From contig NZ_JACHYN010000009.1 in assembly GCF_014192915.1 (NCBI RefSeq), positions 62,001-126,000 of the forward strand: DNA of 64,000 bases. Reading direction: 5' to 3'. Of the stretch, positions 29,287-38,698 are shown in pieces. The notes under the pieces were generated by a model, which ran no database searches, had not been told where the DNA came from, and worked only from the letters and a program-made list of their open reading frames with translations. The DNA is from Azospirillum sp. OGB3. Lineage in GTDB: Bacteria; Pseudomonadota; Alphaproteobacteria; Azospirillales; Azospirillaceae. Made by a program: the position numbers and the translations under genes. How positions within the stretch are numbered: the stretch's first letter is position 1; the number at the start of each line of letters is the position of its first letter.

Positions 29287-30639
29287 ATGCCGGTGATTGT
29301 TGGGACCCCGGATGCGGATGAATTGCGGGGCACACAGAATGACGACGACCTTTCTGGCTTGGAAGGGAATGACACGCTGATTGGTGGAAGAGGGGCGGAT
29401 ATTCTGCGTGGTGGCGATGGAGATGACCGCCTGTACATCGATGCGGACGATCTGCTGATCAGCGGCGGTGCCGGCATCGATACCGTCGTCGTTCAAGGAA
29501 CGGTCGGCATCACGCTGGATCTCGCCGCCACGGACATCGAGCACGCCTACGGCAGCGCGGGCGACGATGTGCTGACAGCCTCCGGCGCGATCGAAAGTGT
29601 TCTTATCGACGGCCGCGGCGGGAACGACACCATCACCGGCAGCGACTTCAACGACACCCTGCGTGGAGGAGACGGCGACGATCTGCTTCAGGGCGGCGCT
29701 GGTGACGACACGCTCGTTGGAGGCCCGGGCTTCGACACACTGTTGGGAGGCAATGGGAACGACCGCCTCTACATCAGCGGTTACGATGATTGGGGCGACG
29801 GCGGAGACGGATACGACACCGTCGTCGTGCAAGGAGGCGGCCCCGTCTACATCGACCTGGATGTTTGGAACGTCGAACGGGCCTATGGCGGTGACGGAGA
29901 CGATTACTTCTACGGTGATTACCGCGCGGTTTCCGTCGAGATCAATGCGGGCGCCGGCAACGATTGGCTGGTCGGAGGCAGCGCCAATGATACGTTACGC
30001 GGCGGCGCAGGAAACGATTCCTTCGAAGGAGGCGTCGGAGCCGATCTGATCGTCGGTGGAGACGGGGTCGATATCGCCTATTTCAGCCGCTCCGGAGCGG
30101 CCGTCACCGTGAATCTGACCACCGGAATGGGAAGTGGTGGCGTTGCCGAAGGCGATCGCCTCAGCGGCATCGAGAATATTCAAGGGTCCTATTACGGCGA
30201 CACCCTGATCGGCAACACGGCGGCCAACCAATTGGACGGATGGGAAGGCAACGATACCCTCTCCGGCGGGAAGGGTGACGACACCTTCATCGGCGGCAAC
30301 GGCAGCGACCTCCTGATCGGTGGCTCCGGTGCGGATGCCTTTCGTTTCCTACGTTACGACACGGGAAGCGACACCATCCAGGACTTCGAAAACGGGGTGG
30401 ATCGCATCGAAGTCTACGGCTGGTCGTACGGCAATCTTCCTGATGGGACACTGAACGCCGATCTGTTTGCGCTGGATGCCCCGGTCGATGCCAATGACCG
30501 CTTCATCTTCAACACCACGACCGGTGTCCTGTCCTACGATGCTGACGGCATCGGTTCCGGTGCGGGAATCGCGATCGCAACGCTGAATGTCAAGACGCTG
30601 TCCGCTTCGGACATCGTGTCGGTTTCGTACGGATCATAA
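29287..30639 (+). CDS. RTX-type calcium-binding protein
   Basis: A 450-aa protein made almost entirely of glycine/aspartate nonapeptide repeats of the GGxGxDxLx type; I count about 16 (for example GGDGDDRLY, GGAGDDTLV, GGNGSDLLI). These fold into Ca2+-binding parallel beta-rolls after secretion by type I systems. The C-terminal 110 residues (AFRFLRYDTGSDTIQDFENG, then LSYDADG) resemble the end of M10 metalloprotease/RTX C-terminal domains. There is no catalytic domain and no type I secretion gene in the window. The ATG at 29287 is chosen because AGGAG precedes it by 6 bp. It is slightly lower in GC than its neighbours. Confidence 0.9.
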   Translation: MPVIVGTPDADELRGTQNDDDLSGLEGNDTLIGGRGADILRGGDGDDRLYIDADDLLISGGAGIDTVVVQGTVGITLDLAATDIEHAYGSAGDDVLTASGAIESVLIDGRGGNDTITGSDFNDTLRGGDGDDLLQGGAGDDTLVGGPGFDTLLGGNGNDRLYISGYDDWGDGGDGYDTVVVQGGGPVYIDLDVWNVERAYGGDGDDYFYGDYRAVSVEINAGAGNDWLVGGSANDTLRGGAGNDSFEGGVGADLIVGGDGVDIAYFSRSGAAVTVNLTTGMGSGGVAEGDRLSGIENIQGSYYGDTLIGNTAANQLDGWEGNDTLSGGKGDDTFIGGNGSDLLIGGSGADAFRFLRYDTGSDTIQDFENGVDRIEVYGWSYGNLPDGTLNADLFALDAPVDANDRFIFNTTTGVLSYDADGIGSGAGIAIATLNVKTLSASDIVSVSYGS

Positions 30640-30657
30640 CGTCGTCCCGATCGACAT

Positions 30658-30687
30658 GCGGCGAACCGGAGTCCACCGGTTCGCCGC
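30658..30687. terminator. Hairpin between convergent RTX and YeeE-type genes
   Basis: A perfect 12-bp stem, GCGGCGAACCGG/CCGGTTCGCCGC, with a 6-nt loop, 18 bp after the RTX stop. There is no strong T-run on either side, but the position suits a bidirectional terminator. Confidence 0.6.
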
Positions 30688-30717
30688 CTTGACAGGCCAC
30701 GGCGCCCTCGACGTCGC

Positions 30718-31953
30718 TCAGCAGGCGGTCGGACGCGGCGTGCGCTCGACCTCCAGGCCGAAGAACGGGCGCAGGGCGGTGCCAAGGTAGTTGCCGGCCA
30801 GTGCCGCGACGATCCACACCCAGCCGTGCAAACTGCCCGACGCGATGCCGCTGAAATAGGCGCCGATGTTGCAGCCGTAGGCGAGGCGCGAGCCGTAGCC
30901 GAGCAGCAGCCCGCCGACCACCGCCGCCACCAGCGACCGCAGCGGCAGTTTCCACACCGGGGCGAACTTGCCGGCCAGCCCGGCGGCGAGCAGCGCGCCC
31001 AGGATGATGCCGAAATCCATCACCGAGGTGATGTCGGCCAGCACGCTGTCCTGCAACGCCCTGGCCTGGGCCGGCGCCTGCCAGAAGGGCCAGGAGGCGA
31101 CGTCCACGCCCAGCGCGGCCAGCCCCTTGCTGCCCCACAGCGCGAAGGCCGAGGTGATGCCCCACGGCCGTCCGGCCAGCGCCAGCGTCGCGAAGTTCAG
31201 CACGGCCAGCGCGACCGCGCCCCAGACCAGCGGCCAGGGACCGCGCAGGAAGCGCCGCAGCCCCTCCGTCTTCGCCGGGGCGCCCTCGATCAGGCGGCCG
31301 TGGCGCCGCCTCTCCAGCGCGAGGGTGCCGGCATAGACCGCGGCGAAGATGGCCAGGTTGACCGCCAGCGCCACCGGCCAGCCCCAGGCGGCGACCACCG
31401 ACACCGGGGCGGCGGTCCATTGCGCCTGCCACCAGGGCAGGTGATAGGCGCCCAGCACCGAGCCGACGATGAAGAAGGCCAGCGTCACGACCATGCGCGT
31501 GCTGCCGCCGCCCACCGTGAACAGCGTGCCCGAGGCGCAGCCGCCGCCCAACTGCATGCCGATGCCGAACAGGAAGGCGCCGGCCACCACCGACAGGCCG
31601 ACCGGTGACACCAGCCCCTTCACCGGCGTGCCGAACAGCGTCCCCGCCGCCAGCACCGGGAAGAACAGCGCGCAGGCCACGGCGAGCATGACCATCTGCG
31701 CCCGCAGCCCCGCCCCGCGCCGGTCCGCGATGAAGACGCGGAAGGCGGAGGTGAAGCCGAACAGCGCATGGTAGAGCACGAGGCCCATGGCGCCGCCCAC
31801 CAGATAGAGCGCCGCCTGCCGACCCGACACGGCGTCGCCGATCCACAGGCCGCCGCCCGCCAGGGCGAGCAGCGCCACGGTGACCACCCGCCAGTCGATT
31901 CCCGGCAGAAGCGTGGCCGAACCCGCCGCCCGGCCCAGAGTCGTGTCCGTCAT
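30718..31953 (-). CDS. YeeE/YedE family sulfur-compound transporter
   Basis: A 411-aa membrane protein with about 10-12 spans and the two conserved cysteine motifs of the family: GGCASGTL in the first half and YGCNIGAYFSG in the second. These line the pathway for thiosulfate in characterised YeeE proteins. This is the fused two-repeat form. GGAG lies 7-8 bp before the ATG at 31953. No TusA-like (YeeD) gene is adjacent. The substrate is probably a sulfur (thiosulfate or sulfide-type) species; this is family knowledge. Confidence 0.9.
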   Translation of the reverse strand: MTDTTLGRAAGSATLLPGIDWRVVTVALLALAGGGLWIGDAVSGRQAALYLVGGAMGLVLYHALFGFTSAFRVFIADRRGAGLRAQMVMLAVACALFFPVLAAGTLFGTPVKGLVSPVGLSVVAGAFLFGIGMQLGGGCASGTLFTVGGGSTRMVVTLAFFIVGSVLGAYHLPWWQAQWTAAPVSVVAAWGWPVALAVNLAIFAAVYAGTLALERRRHGRLIEGAPAKTEGLRRFLRGPWPLVWGAVALAVLNFATLALAGRPWGITSAFALWGSKGLAALGVDVASWPFWQAPAQARALQDSVLADITSVMDFGIILGALLAAGLAGKFAPVWKLPLRSLVAAVVGGLLLGYGSRLAYGCNIGAYFSGIASGSLHGWVWIVAALAGNYLGTALRPFFGLEVERTPRPTAC

Positions 31954-32083
31954 CCCGACACTCCAAAACAACAAAAATGAGACGTTGATAAAGGCGATTG
32001 CCTGATTGGCTTCAGTAGATAATGGGATGCTTTCCACAGGAAAGGCTGTTTTGCGCATCCCTGTCTTGCGCGGGAGACCTCCG

Positions 32084-33331
32084 TCAGCCCTCGGGGAACA
32101 GACGCCGGGCCAGCCGGCCGAGCGTCAGGCTCTGCACGATGATGGTGAAGGCGACGACGGCGTAGCAGGCCACCAGCAGCAGGTCGCGGTGCGGGTTGTC
32201 GGGCAGCGACAGGACCAGCGCCACCGCAATGCCGCCGCGCACCCCGCCCCAGGTCAGCACGGCGGTCGCCGCCGCCTTGCGTTGGCTGCGCAGATGAACC
32301 GCGACAACCGGAAGAACGCTCGCCAGCCGGGCCACAAGCGCCAGCAGAGGCGCCAGGACGGCTGCGACCATCACCGGCGCCTGCCAGGACAGCACCACCG
32401 CCGCCTCCAGCCCGACCAGCATGAACAGGATGGCGTTCAGGATCGCGTCGACCATCGACCAGAAGGCCTTCATAATGAAGCCCGTCCGCTCCGACGAGAC
32501 GTGGTGCTTGGCGGTGTTGCCGATCAGCAACCCCGCCACCACCACGGCGATGGGGCCGGACAGGCCGAGCCGCTGGGCGAGGCTGTAGGTCGCCGCCGCC
32601 AGGGCGAGCGAGATCGACAGCTCAACCGCCGGGTCGTCCGCCCGGCTCTTCGCCCAAAAGGCGATCGAACCGGTCGCCAGCCCGAGCAGGACGCCGCCGC
32701 CCGCCTCCTTCACGATGTCCCAGGCAACGCCCAGCACCGTCACATCGGTGTCGGTCCCGGTGGCCAGCCCGAGCAGGAGGGCGAACAGCACCACCCCCAT
32801 GCCGTCGTTGAACAGGCTCTCCCCCGCGATGGCGGTGCGCAGCCCCTCCGGCAGCGGCGCCTTGCGCAGCACGGCCAGCACCGCCACCGGGTCGGTCGGC
32901 GCCAGCGCCGCCCCCAGCACCAGACACCACAGCAGCGGCACCGGCTGGCCCATGGCGTCGAAGACCAGCCACATGCCGGCGCCCATGACGGCGGTCGAGA
33001 TCACGACCCCCAGCGTCGCCAGCAGCGCCACCGCCCAGCGCCGCCGCCACAGCGTGCCGCTGTCCTGTTCCACCGCCCCGGCGAACAGCAGAAAGGCCAG
33101 CACCCCCTCCAGCAGCGCTTCGGGCAGGTGGGCGCTGGTCACCAGACGCTCCTCCCAGGCGCGGATGTCGATGGCCGGCACCAGCGTCCCAACCACCGCC
33201 GTCGCGAAGGCGAAGCCGAAGGCCAGCAGGAACACCCCCGCCGTCGCCGGCAGGCCGAGCAGCCCGCGGCTGGCGAAGCTGAACAGCGCCGCCAGGGTCA
33301 GCAGGAGGGACAGCAACTCGAAGGTGCCCAT
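32084..33331 (-). CDS. Cation:proton antiporter (CPA1/NhaP type)
   Basis: A 415-aa membrane protein with about 12 spans. The CPA1 core is seen as GAALAPTDPVAVLAVLRK and GESLFNDGMGVVLFALLLG, which include the conserved Asp of the ND motif, plus WGGVRGGIAVALVLSLP near the C-terminus. The start at 33331 is an ATG; the frame extends upstream only through a TTG. It likely exchanges Na+ or K+ for H+. It lies 66 bp after the end of the MBL hydrolase gene, same strand, with no clear functional link. Confidence 0.92.
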   Translation of the reverse strand: MGTFELLSLLLTLAALFSFASRGLLGLPATAGVFLLAFGFAFATAVVGTLVPAIDIRAWEERLVTSAHLPEALLEGVLAFLLFAGAVEQDSGTLWRRRWAVALLATLGVVISTAVMGAGMWLVFDAMGQPVPLLWCLVLGAALAPTDPVAVLAVLRKAPLPEGLRTAIAGESLFNDGMGVVLFALLLGLATGTDTDVTVLGVAWDIVKEAGGGVLLGLATGSIAFWAKSRADDPAVELSISLALAAATYSLAQRLGLSGPIAVVVAGLLIGNTAKHHVSSERTGFIMKAFWSMVDAILNAILFMLVGLEAAVVLSWQAPVMVAAVLAPLLALVARLASVLPVVAVHLRSQRKAAATAVLTWGGVRGGIAVALVLSLPDNPHRDLLLVACYAVVAFTIIVQSLTLGRLARRLFPEG

Positions 33332-33397
33332 GAACGTCCGGCGGCTTGGGAGAGACAAGCCATGCCAACAGGGCGTCCGCCGCGATCCTCTCGCGCG

Positions 33398-34537
33398 TCA
33401 GCCCTCCGGGGCGTCCAGCCCCTCCAGAGTGGCCGGGGCGAAGGCGGTCCGCCAGCCCTCCCGGTGCCGGATGTCGCCGAAGGCGGGCAGCACCCGCTCC
33501 GCCCCGGTCGCCGCGACCAACGCCGTCAACTGGCGCAGCGTCGGGTGGACGTTCCAGCGCAGATACCGCGCGCGGCCGGCGTCGACCAGGGTCCGCGACG
33601 GCGTGCCCGCCGCGAGGTAGCCGGTGAAGACGATGTCCGGCCCGCCTGTCTCCCGCCTGCCCGCCCCGGCCCAGCGCTCCACCAGCTCCGCGGCGGTGCC
33701 GCTGGTGGCGTTGGGACCGGCGGCGAAGGTCACGTCGCGCGGGTCGCCCGGTTCCTTGGCGCGGTCGAGCAGCCGGCGCAGCCGTTCCTCCGTGCCGGGT
33801 CGCAGGGCGGTGTCGGCCTCCGCCAGCAGATGGGCGATGGCGACGCGGTGGGCGTCGTCGATGGCCGGAACGACGCCATGCTCCATCGCCCACAGGGCCA
33901 TCTCCGGCCCCCGCCCGTCCGCCGCCACCGGGAACAGCGCGCCGCCCGCGTGCAGGAAGGGCTCCAGCGCGGCCAGCCGCTCCGCCTGCGGGGTGTCGTC
34001 CAGCCCGTAGGAGGCGTCGAGGATCACCCGCCGCGCCGGCGGCGGCGGGTCGAAGGGGAACAGGGCCGACTCGTCGGAATGGTCGCCCATGTAGAGAATC
34101 CCGCCATCCTCCGTCCCCAGATGGATCCACACCCCACCCGGCGCGTGGCCGGACCGCCCGGTCGTCACCGGCACACCCTGGGTCTCCACCGTTCCGCGGA
34201 CCGGCAGCGGCAGGGCCGCGACGGTCGGCGGCAGGAGGCGGGCGGCCAGCGGCGTTGCGTAGACCGGCGGGCTGCCGAGCCGGTGGCGCAGGCCCAGGGC
34301 GCCGGCATGGTCGCCGTGGGTGTGGGTGATCAGGATGGCGTCCACCCGCCCCGCCCCGCTCAGCGGCGGCAGGCGCCCGGCGTCCGGCCCCTCGCCGAGG
34401 TCGAGCAGCAGCCGCGCCCCGCCGATCATCGCCAGGAAGCAGGCCGGCCCCTTGTTGCCCAGCCCCGACAGGGAGCGCAGCCGGACCTTGCCGCCGCGCA
34501 CCGTCGTTGCCCTCGTCATAGCAGCGTCACTTGACAT
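33398..34537 (-). CDS. MBL-fold metallo-hydrolase
   Basis: A 379-aa metallo-beta-lactamase-fold protein. The zinc motif is ITHTHGDHAG (about residue 71), with further ligands likely in SGHAPGG and MGDHSDES. The layout (N-terminal MBL core then a long C-terminal region with an MBL-like FTGYLAAGTPSR stretch) recalls the beta-CASP/RNA-processing group, in which FTGY and GTPGR-like motifs occur. That makes a nuclease-like or other hydrolase role possible, but I cannot decide. The start at 34537 follows GGGGGCG. It is divergent from the ABC ATPase gene. Confidence 0.82.
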   Translation of the reverse strand: MSSDAAMTRATTVRGGKVRLRSLSGLGNKGPACFLAMIGGARLLLDLGEGPDAGRLPPLSGAGRVDAILITHTHGDHAGALGLRHRLGSPPVYATPLAARLLPPTVAALPLPVRGTVETQGVPVTTGRSGHAPGGVWIHLGTEDGGILYMGDHSDESALFPFDPPPPARRVILDASYGLDDTPQAERLAALEPFLHAGGALFPVAADGRGPEMALWAMEHGVVPAIDDAHRVAIAHLLAEADTALRPGTEERLRRLLDRAKEPGDPRDVTFAAGPNATSGTAAELVERWAGAGRRETGGPDIVFTGYLAAGTPSRTLVDAGRARYLRWNVHPTLRQLTALVAATGAERVLPAFGDIRHREGWRTAFAPATLEGLDAPEG

Positions 34538-34602
34538 CACGCCCCCGTTCCGCACTGTGCCTATCCCTCGCCGCCTTCCTGAATAGCGCGACTTCCGGTG
34601 CC

Positions 34603-35685
34603 ATGACCACTCAGACGCCCGCTCTCCTGATCGACGACGCTTCCCGCCACTATGCCGGGACGCCCGCCCCTGCGGTGGACGGCGTGACCATCGACGTGGC
34701 GGCGGGGGAGTTCCTCGCCCTGCTCGGCCCGTCGGGCTGCGGGAAAAGCACGCTGCTGCGCATGGTCGCCGGCTTCGAGCGGCTGGACGGCGGGCGCATC
34801 ACGGTCGGCGGGCGCACGCTGTCCGGCCCCGGCACCCACGTCCCGCCGGAGGAGCGGCGGATCGGCCTCGTCTTCCAGTCCTACGCGCTGTGGCCGCACA
34901 TGACGGTGGCCGGCAACGTCGCCTACCCGCTGGAGACCGCCCGCGTTCCCCGCGCGGAGCGGGAGCAGCGGGTGCGCGCCGCGCTCGACACGGTGGGGCT
35001 TTCGGGCTTCGACGCGCGCCACCCCGCCGAACTGTCGGGCGGCCAGCGGCAGCGCGTGGCGCTGGCCCGCTGCCTCGTGATGAGCCCGGAGCTGGTGCTG
35101 CTGGACGAGCCGCTCGCCAACCTCGACGTGCATCTGCGCGCGGCGATGGAGGAGGAGTTCGCCGACTTCCACGCCAAGACCGGCGCCACCATGGTCTATG
35201 TCACCCACGATCAGGCCGAGGCCATGGCGCTGGCGACGCGCATCGCCGTGCTCGACCGCGGGCGGCTGGCCCAGGTGGCGGCGCCCCGCACGCTCTACCG
35301 CGAACCGGCGACGCGCATGGTCGCCGGCTTCGTCGGCCAGGGCGCGGTGGTGGACGGTGTGGTGACGGGTCCGGCCGCCGACGGCCGGGCGCGGGTGCGC
35401 CTGTTCGGGGCGGACGCGCTGGTCCGCTGCCGTACCGGCCAGCCGGAGGGGCAAGCGCTGGTCTGCCTGCGGCCCGAGGATCTGGAGCCGGCGGCGGACG
35501 GTCCCATCACCGCGACGGTGGTGCGCGCCGCCTACAAGGGCGGCTTCGTCCTTGTGGAGGCCGAACCGCAGGCGGCCCCGGGCGTGCGCCTGCTGCTGCG
35601 GGTGTCCGGCGACGCCCAGGTCGCGCCGGGCGAAGCGCTGCGCCTCGCCGTGCGCGACGGCTGGGTGGTGCCGGAGGGGGCGTGA
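34603..35685 (+). CDS. ABC importer ATPase (ferric-iron/PotA-like family)
   Basis: A 360-aa ATPase. Walker A is GPSGCGKST, the Q-loop is VFQSYALWPHM, the signature is LSGGQRQRVALAR and Walker B is LVLLDEPLANLD. A C-terminal TOBE-type domain (about residues 245-360) contacts no clear regulator. The start at 34603 fits homologs. It is convergent with the permease gene, so the ATPase and its presumed permease are transcribed toward each other, an unusual layout. The family drives Fe3+, polyamine or phosphonate import; the substrate is not fixed. Confidence 0.92.
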   Translation: MTTQTPALLIDDASRHYAGTPAPAVDGVTIDVAAGEFLALLGPSGCGKSTLLRMVAGFERLDGGRITVGGRTLSGPGTHVPPEERRIGLVFQSYALWPHMTVAGNVAYPLETARVPRAEREQRVRAALDTVGLSGFDARHPAELSGGQRQRVALARCLVMSPELVLLDEPLANLDVHLRAAMEEEFADFHAKTGATMVYVTHDQAEAMALATRIAVLDRGRLAQVAAPRTLYREPATRMVAGFVGQGAVVDGVVTGPAADGRARVRLFGADALVRCRTGQPEGQALVCLRPEDLEPAADGPITATVVRAAYKGGFVLVEAEPQAAPGVRLLLRVSGDAQVAPGEALRLAVRDGWVVPEGA

Positions 35686-35713
35686 GGTGGTTGGCGTAGA
35701 GCCCCCCTCCCAG

Positions 35714-35771
35714 CCTCCCCCCGCTGCGCAGGGGGAGGAGTTAAAGCCCTCCCCTGCGAAGCGGGGGAGGG
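35714..35771. repeat. Paired REP-like palindromes between convergent ABC genes
   Basis: CCTCCCCC/GGGGGAGG is at 35714-35738, and CCCTCCCCTGC-GAA-GCGGGGGAGGG is at 35747-35771 (an 11-bp stem with one G-T pair). They belong to the same family of purine/pyrimidine palindromes as 24815-24928. They sit between convergent genes and probably act as a bidirectional terminator. Confidence 0.8.
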
Positions 35772-35799
35772 TTGGGTGGGGGCCCGTCTCGGGAACGCC

Positions 35800-37527
35800 T
35801 CACCCCCGCCAGGGAATGATCCCCGCCGGCAGCCGCCGCCCCAGCCAGCCGACGGCCAGCAGCACCGCCACGACCACGGCGATCGTCACCACGCTCAGCG
35901 CCGCGGCGAGCGTCGGGCTGCCGCCCTCCTCCAGCGCGTAGACAACGACGCCCAGGGTCTCCCGCCCCTGCGACCACAGCAGGATCGACACGGTCAGCTC
36001 GTTGAAGGCGGTCAGGAACACCAGCACCCCGCCCGCCGCCGCCGCGGGGGCCACCAGCGGCGCCACGATGGTGCGCAGGCGGCGCAGCGGGCCGGCGCCG
36101 CAGGCGCGCGCCGCTTCCTCCATCGCCGGGTCCAGCGCGGCGCAGGCGGCCTGGGCCGGGCGCAGGGCCAGCGACAGGAAGCGCGCCAGATAGGCCGCCA
36201 GGATGATCCCCAGCGTGCCGTACAGGCTGACGCTCAGCAGCGGCAGCGGCTTCAGGAAGACCAGGATGCAGCCGATTGCCAGCACCACGCCGGGCACCGC
36301 GTGCGGCAGCTCGATCAGCACGCCGACGGCGCGGACCAGCCGCCCACCCTTTCCAGGCCCGGCCATCGCATGGGCCAGCGGGATCGCCAGCAGGGTCAGC
36401 AGCAGCGCCGCCGCCCCCGACAGCACGAAGGAATTGGTGAAGGCCCGCCCCACCTGATCCAGCCCCAGCACCGTCGCGTAATGCGCCAGCGTCGCCGTCT
36501 CCGGCCCCAGCGGAAGGCCGTAGACGCGGATCAGGCTGGTCGAGGCCAGAGCCGCCAGCGGAGCCGCCAGGATCAGCGCCACCACGCTCCAGCAGAGGAT
36601 TTCCAGCGGGCGCCGCGCCCGGCCCAGCCGCAGCACCGCCGCGGGCGCCGAGCCGCCGATCACCCGCGCGTCCACCCGCGCCTGGAGCGCCATCTGCGCG
36701 GCGATGCCGATGCAGGCGATGGCGCCGATCAGCACGGCCAGCACCGCGACCTCCGGCAGAACGGACGGGCCGAACCCGGCCAGCCGCCGGTAGATCAGCG
36801 TCGGCAGCACCGGAATCCCCGCCGGGATGCCGAGCAGCGCCGGAACCCCGAAATTGCCCAGCGCGGCGACGAAGGACAGGGCCAGACCGGCGGCCAGACC
36901 CGGCAGGCTGAGCGGCAGGACGATGGTGCGCAGCACCCGCCCCCGCCGGGCACCCGCCGCCTGCGCCGCCTCCACCAGATCGCGCGGTACGGCGCGGAGC
37001 GCGGCGCGCAGCGCCAGAAAGACCAGCGGCGCGTGCTCGATCCCCATCACCAGGATCATCCCGGCGGAGGAATAGACCGGATTCGGCGTGCCCGGCGCCG
37101 GGGCGAGTCCCAGCGGCTTCAGCAGCGGGCTTCCCGACCCGGCGAGGTGAATCCACGACAGGGCGACGATCTGCGCCGGAATCATCAGAGGCAGGATCAG
37201 GCAGAAGGCCAGCGCCGTCTTGCCCCTCAGGTCGGTCATGCCGCAGAGCAGCGCGAAGGGCACGCCAAGCGCCGCCGCGACAACCGTGGCCCCCGCCGCG
37301 ATGGCGACGCTGTTCCCGGTGGCGCGCCACGTCATCTTGGACGTCAGCACGCGGGTCATCGCCGTCAGGTCGCCCGCCGCCATGGGCCCGGCGACCTCCC
37401 ACACCAGCCGCAGGATCGGCAGCAGGACGATCAGCCCGGCCAGCGCGAACAGCAGCGGCGCCCCGGAAACGGAAAAACGACCGGCGGCGTGGAAAGGCCG
37501 CCGGTCGCCAAAGGTGGCGAGACTCAT
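35800..37527 (-). CDS. ABC importer permease, two fused halves (FbpB-like)
   Basis: A 575-aa protein with about 12 membrane spans in two homologous six-span halves. Each half has an EAA-type loop (VEAAQAAGARRGRVLRTIVLP near residue 195 and EEAARACGAGPLRRLRTIVAP near 480, by eye). The fusion is typical of Fe3+ (FbpB/SfuB) and related importers. It starts 2 bp after the binding-protein gene ends, same strand. Its C-terminus ends 115 bp from the convergent ATPase gene. Confidence 0.93.
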   Translation of the reverse strand: MSLATFGDRRPFHAAGRFSVSGAPLLFALAGLIVLLPILRLVWEVAGPMAAGDLTAMTRVLTSKMTWRATGNSVAIAAGATVVAAALGVPFALLCGMTDLRGKTALAFCLILPLMIPAQIVALSWIHLAGSGSPLLKPLGLAPAPGTPNPVYSSAGMILVMGIEHAPLVFLALRAALRAVPRDLVEAAQAAGARRGRVLRTIVLPLSLPGLAAGLALSFVAALGNFGVPALLGIPAGIPVLPTLIYRRLAGFGPSVLPEVAVLAVLIGAIACIGIAAQMALQARVDARVIGGSAPAAVLRLGRARRPLEILCWSVVALILAAPLAALASTSLIRVYGLPLGPETATLAHYATVLGLDQVGRAFTNSFVLSGAAALLLTLLAIPLAHAMAGPGKGGRLVRAVGVLIELPHAVPGVVLAIGCILVFLKPLPLLSVSLYGTLGIILAAYLARFLSLALRPAQAACAALDPAMEEAARACGAGPLRRLRTIVAPLVAPAAAAGGVLVFLTAFNELTVSILLWSQGRETLGVVVYALEEGGSPTLAAALSVVTIAVVVAVLLAVGWLGRRLPAGIIPWRG

Positions 37528-37529
37528 CC

Positions 37530-38561
37530 TCAGCCGCCGAACAGGTCGGCGAAGTCCTTCTTGTTGGCCTCGTCGTCCTTCAGGGCCTTGGCCGGGTCAT
37601 AGGGCATCAGCGAGATGAAGGAGGTGTCCGGGAACCCGGCCGGCGGCGCCACCCCCGGCAGCGCCGGCAGGAAGCCCTGGCGGGAGGCCAGCTCCTGCCC
37701 CTCCTTGCTCAGCAGGAAGGCGATGAAGGCCTTGGCGGCGTCGGGATTCTTGCTGGTGTTCAGGATGGCCACCGGCTCGGTCACCGCGCTGACGCCCTCC
37801 TTGGGGAAGACGAAGGCGACGGGGGCGCCCTTGGCCTGCTCGCGGATCGGCAGATAGTCGACGATGACGCCGTACAGCTTCTCGCCGCTGGCCACCGACT
37901 TCAGGATGCCGCCGTTGCCCTTGGCCGCGGTGGTGCCGTTGGCCTGGAGCTTCTCGTAGAAGGCCATGCCGAGATCCGGCTGCTCCTTCACGGCGGCCAT
38001 GTGGATGGCGGCGGCGCCGGAATAGAGGGGGCTGGGCATCACGGTGGTGCCCTTGGCCTCCGGCTTCAGCAGGTCGAGCCAGGAGGAGGGCTTCATCGGC
38101 GCCGCCGTGTTGTAGGCGATCCCGGTGGTGATCAGCTTGGTGGCGAACCAGGTGCCGTCCGGATCGTGGGTGCCGGGGCGGTAGCCCTGGACCGGCGCGT
38201 CCTTGTAGGCCAGCAGGCGCTTCTCCGCCTTCAGCGACTCCATGGTCACCGCGTCGGCGATCAGCAGCAGGTCGGCCTGCGGGCTGCCCGCGGCGATCTC
38301 GGCGCGGAGCTTGTTCATCAGCTCGGTCGTGCCGCTGCGGACCCATTCGACCTCGACGCCGGGGTTCTTGGCCTTGAAGGCGTCCACCGTCTGCTTCGCG
38401 TCGGCTTCGAGCTGGGAGGTGTAGAGCACCAGCTTGCCGGTCGGCTTGTCGGTGGCGGCCTGGGCGGGCAAGGCCAGCAGAAGCGCGCTCGCGGCGACGG
38501 CGGCGATGGTCGTTCCTATGGCGGCGAACGCCGCGGCCAGATGTGTGCGCTTGGCCTTCAT
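37530..38561 (-). CDS. ABC importer substrate-binding protein (ferric/phosphonate-type)
   Basis: A 343-aa periplasmic binding protein. The signal peptide is about residues 1-36 (ending PAQAA). The mature start GKLVLYTSQLEADAKQ and the later SGAAAIHMAA, YGVIVDYLPI and PVAILNTSKNPDAAKAFI are typical of the family-1 ferric-binding fold. Tyrosines at the usual iron sites are not obvious, so phosphonate, sugar phosphate or polyamine are alternatives. It heads an operon with the fused permease. No Fur-like box is evident upstream. Confidence 0.9.
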   Translation of the reverse strand: MKAKRTHLAAAFAAIGTTIAAVAASALLLALPAQAATDKPTGKLVLYTSQLEADAKQTVDAFKAKNPGVEVEWVRSGTTELMNKLRAEIAAGSPQADLLLIADAVTMESLKAEKRLLAYKDAPVQGYRPGTHDPDGTWFATKLITTGIAYNTAAPMKPSSWLDLLKPEAKGTTVMPSPLYSGAAAIHMAAVKEQPDLGMAFYEKLQANGTTAAKGNGGILKSVASGEKLYGVIVDYLPIREQAKGAPVAFVFPKEGVSAVTEPVAILNTSKNPDAAKAFIAFLLSKEGQELASRQGFLPALPGVAPPAGFPDTSFISLMPYDPAKALKDDEANKKDFADLFGG

Positions 38562-38698
38562 GTCTCCCGTTTCCCTCTCTGGTCGTCTCCGCCGGTCCGG
38601 AGCCTCACTGGAGTGCCCCGGTATGCGAACGAAGGCCCTTGTTTACGCCAGAACCATGACAGCCGCGTGACGGCGGCCGTTCCGGCCGGTCTTCAGCG

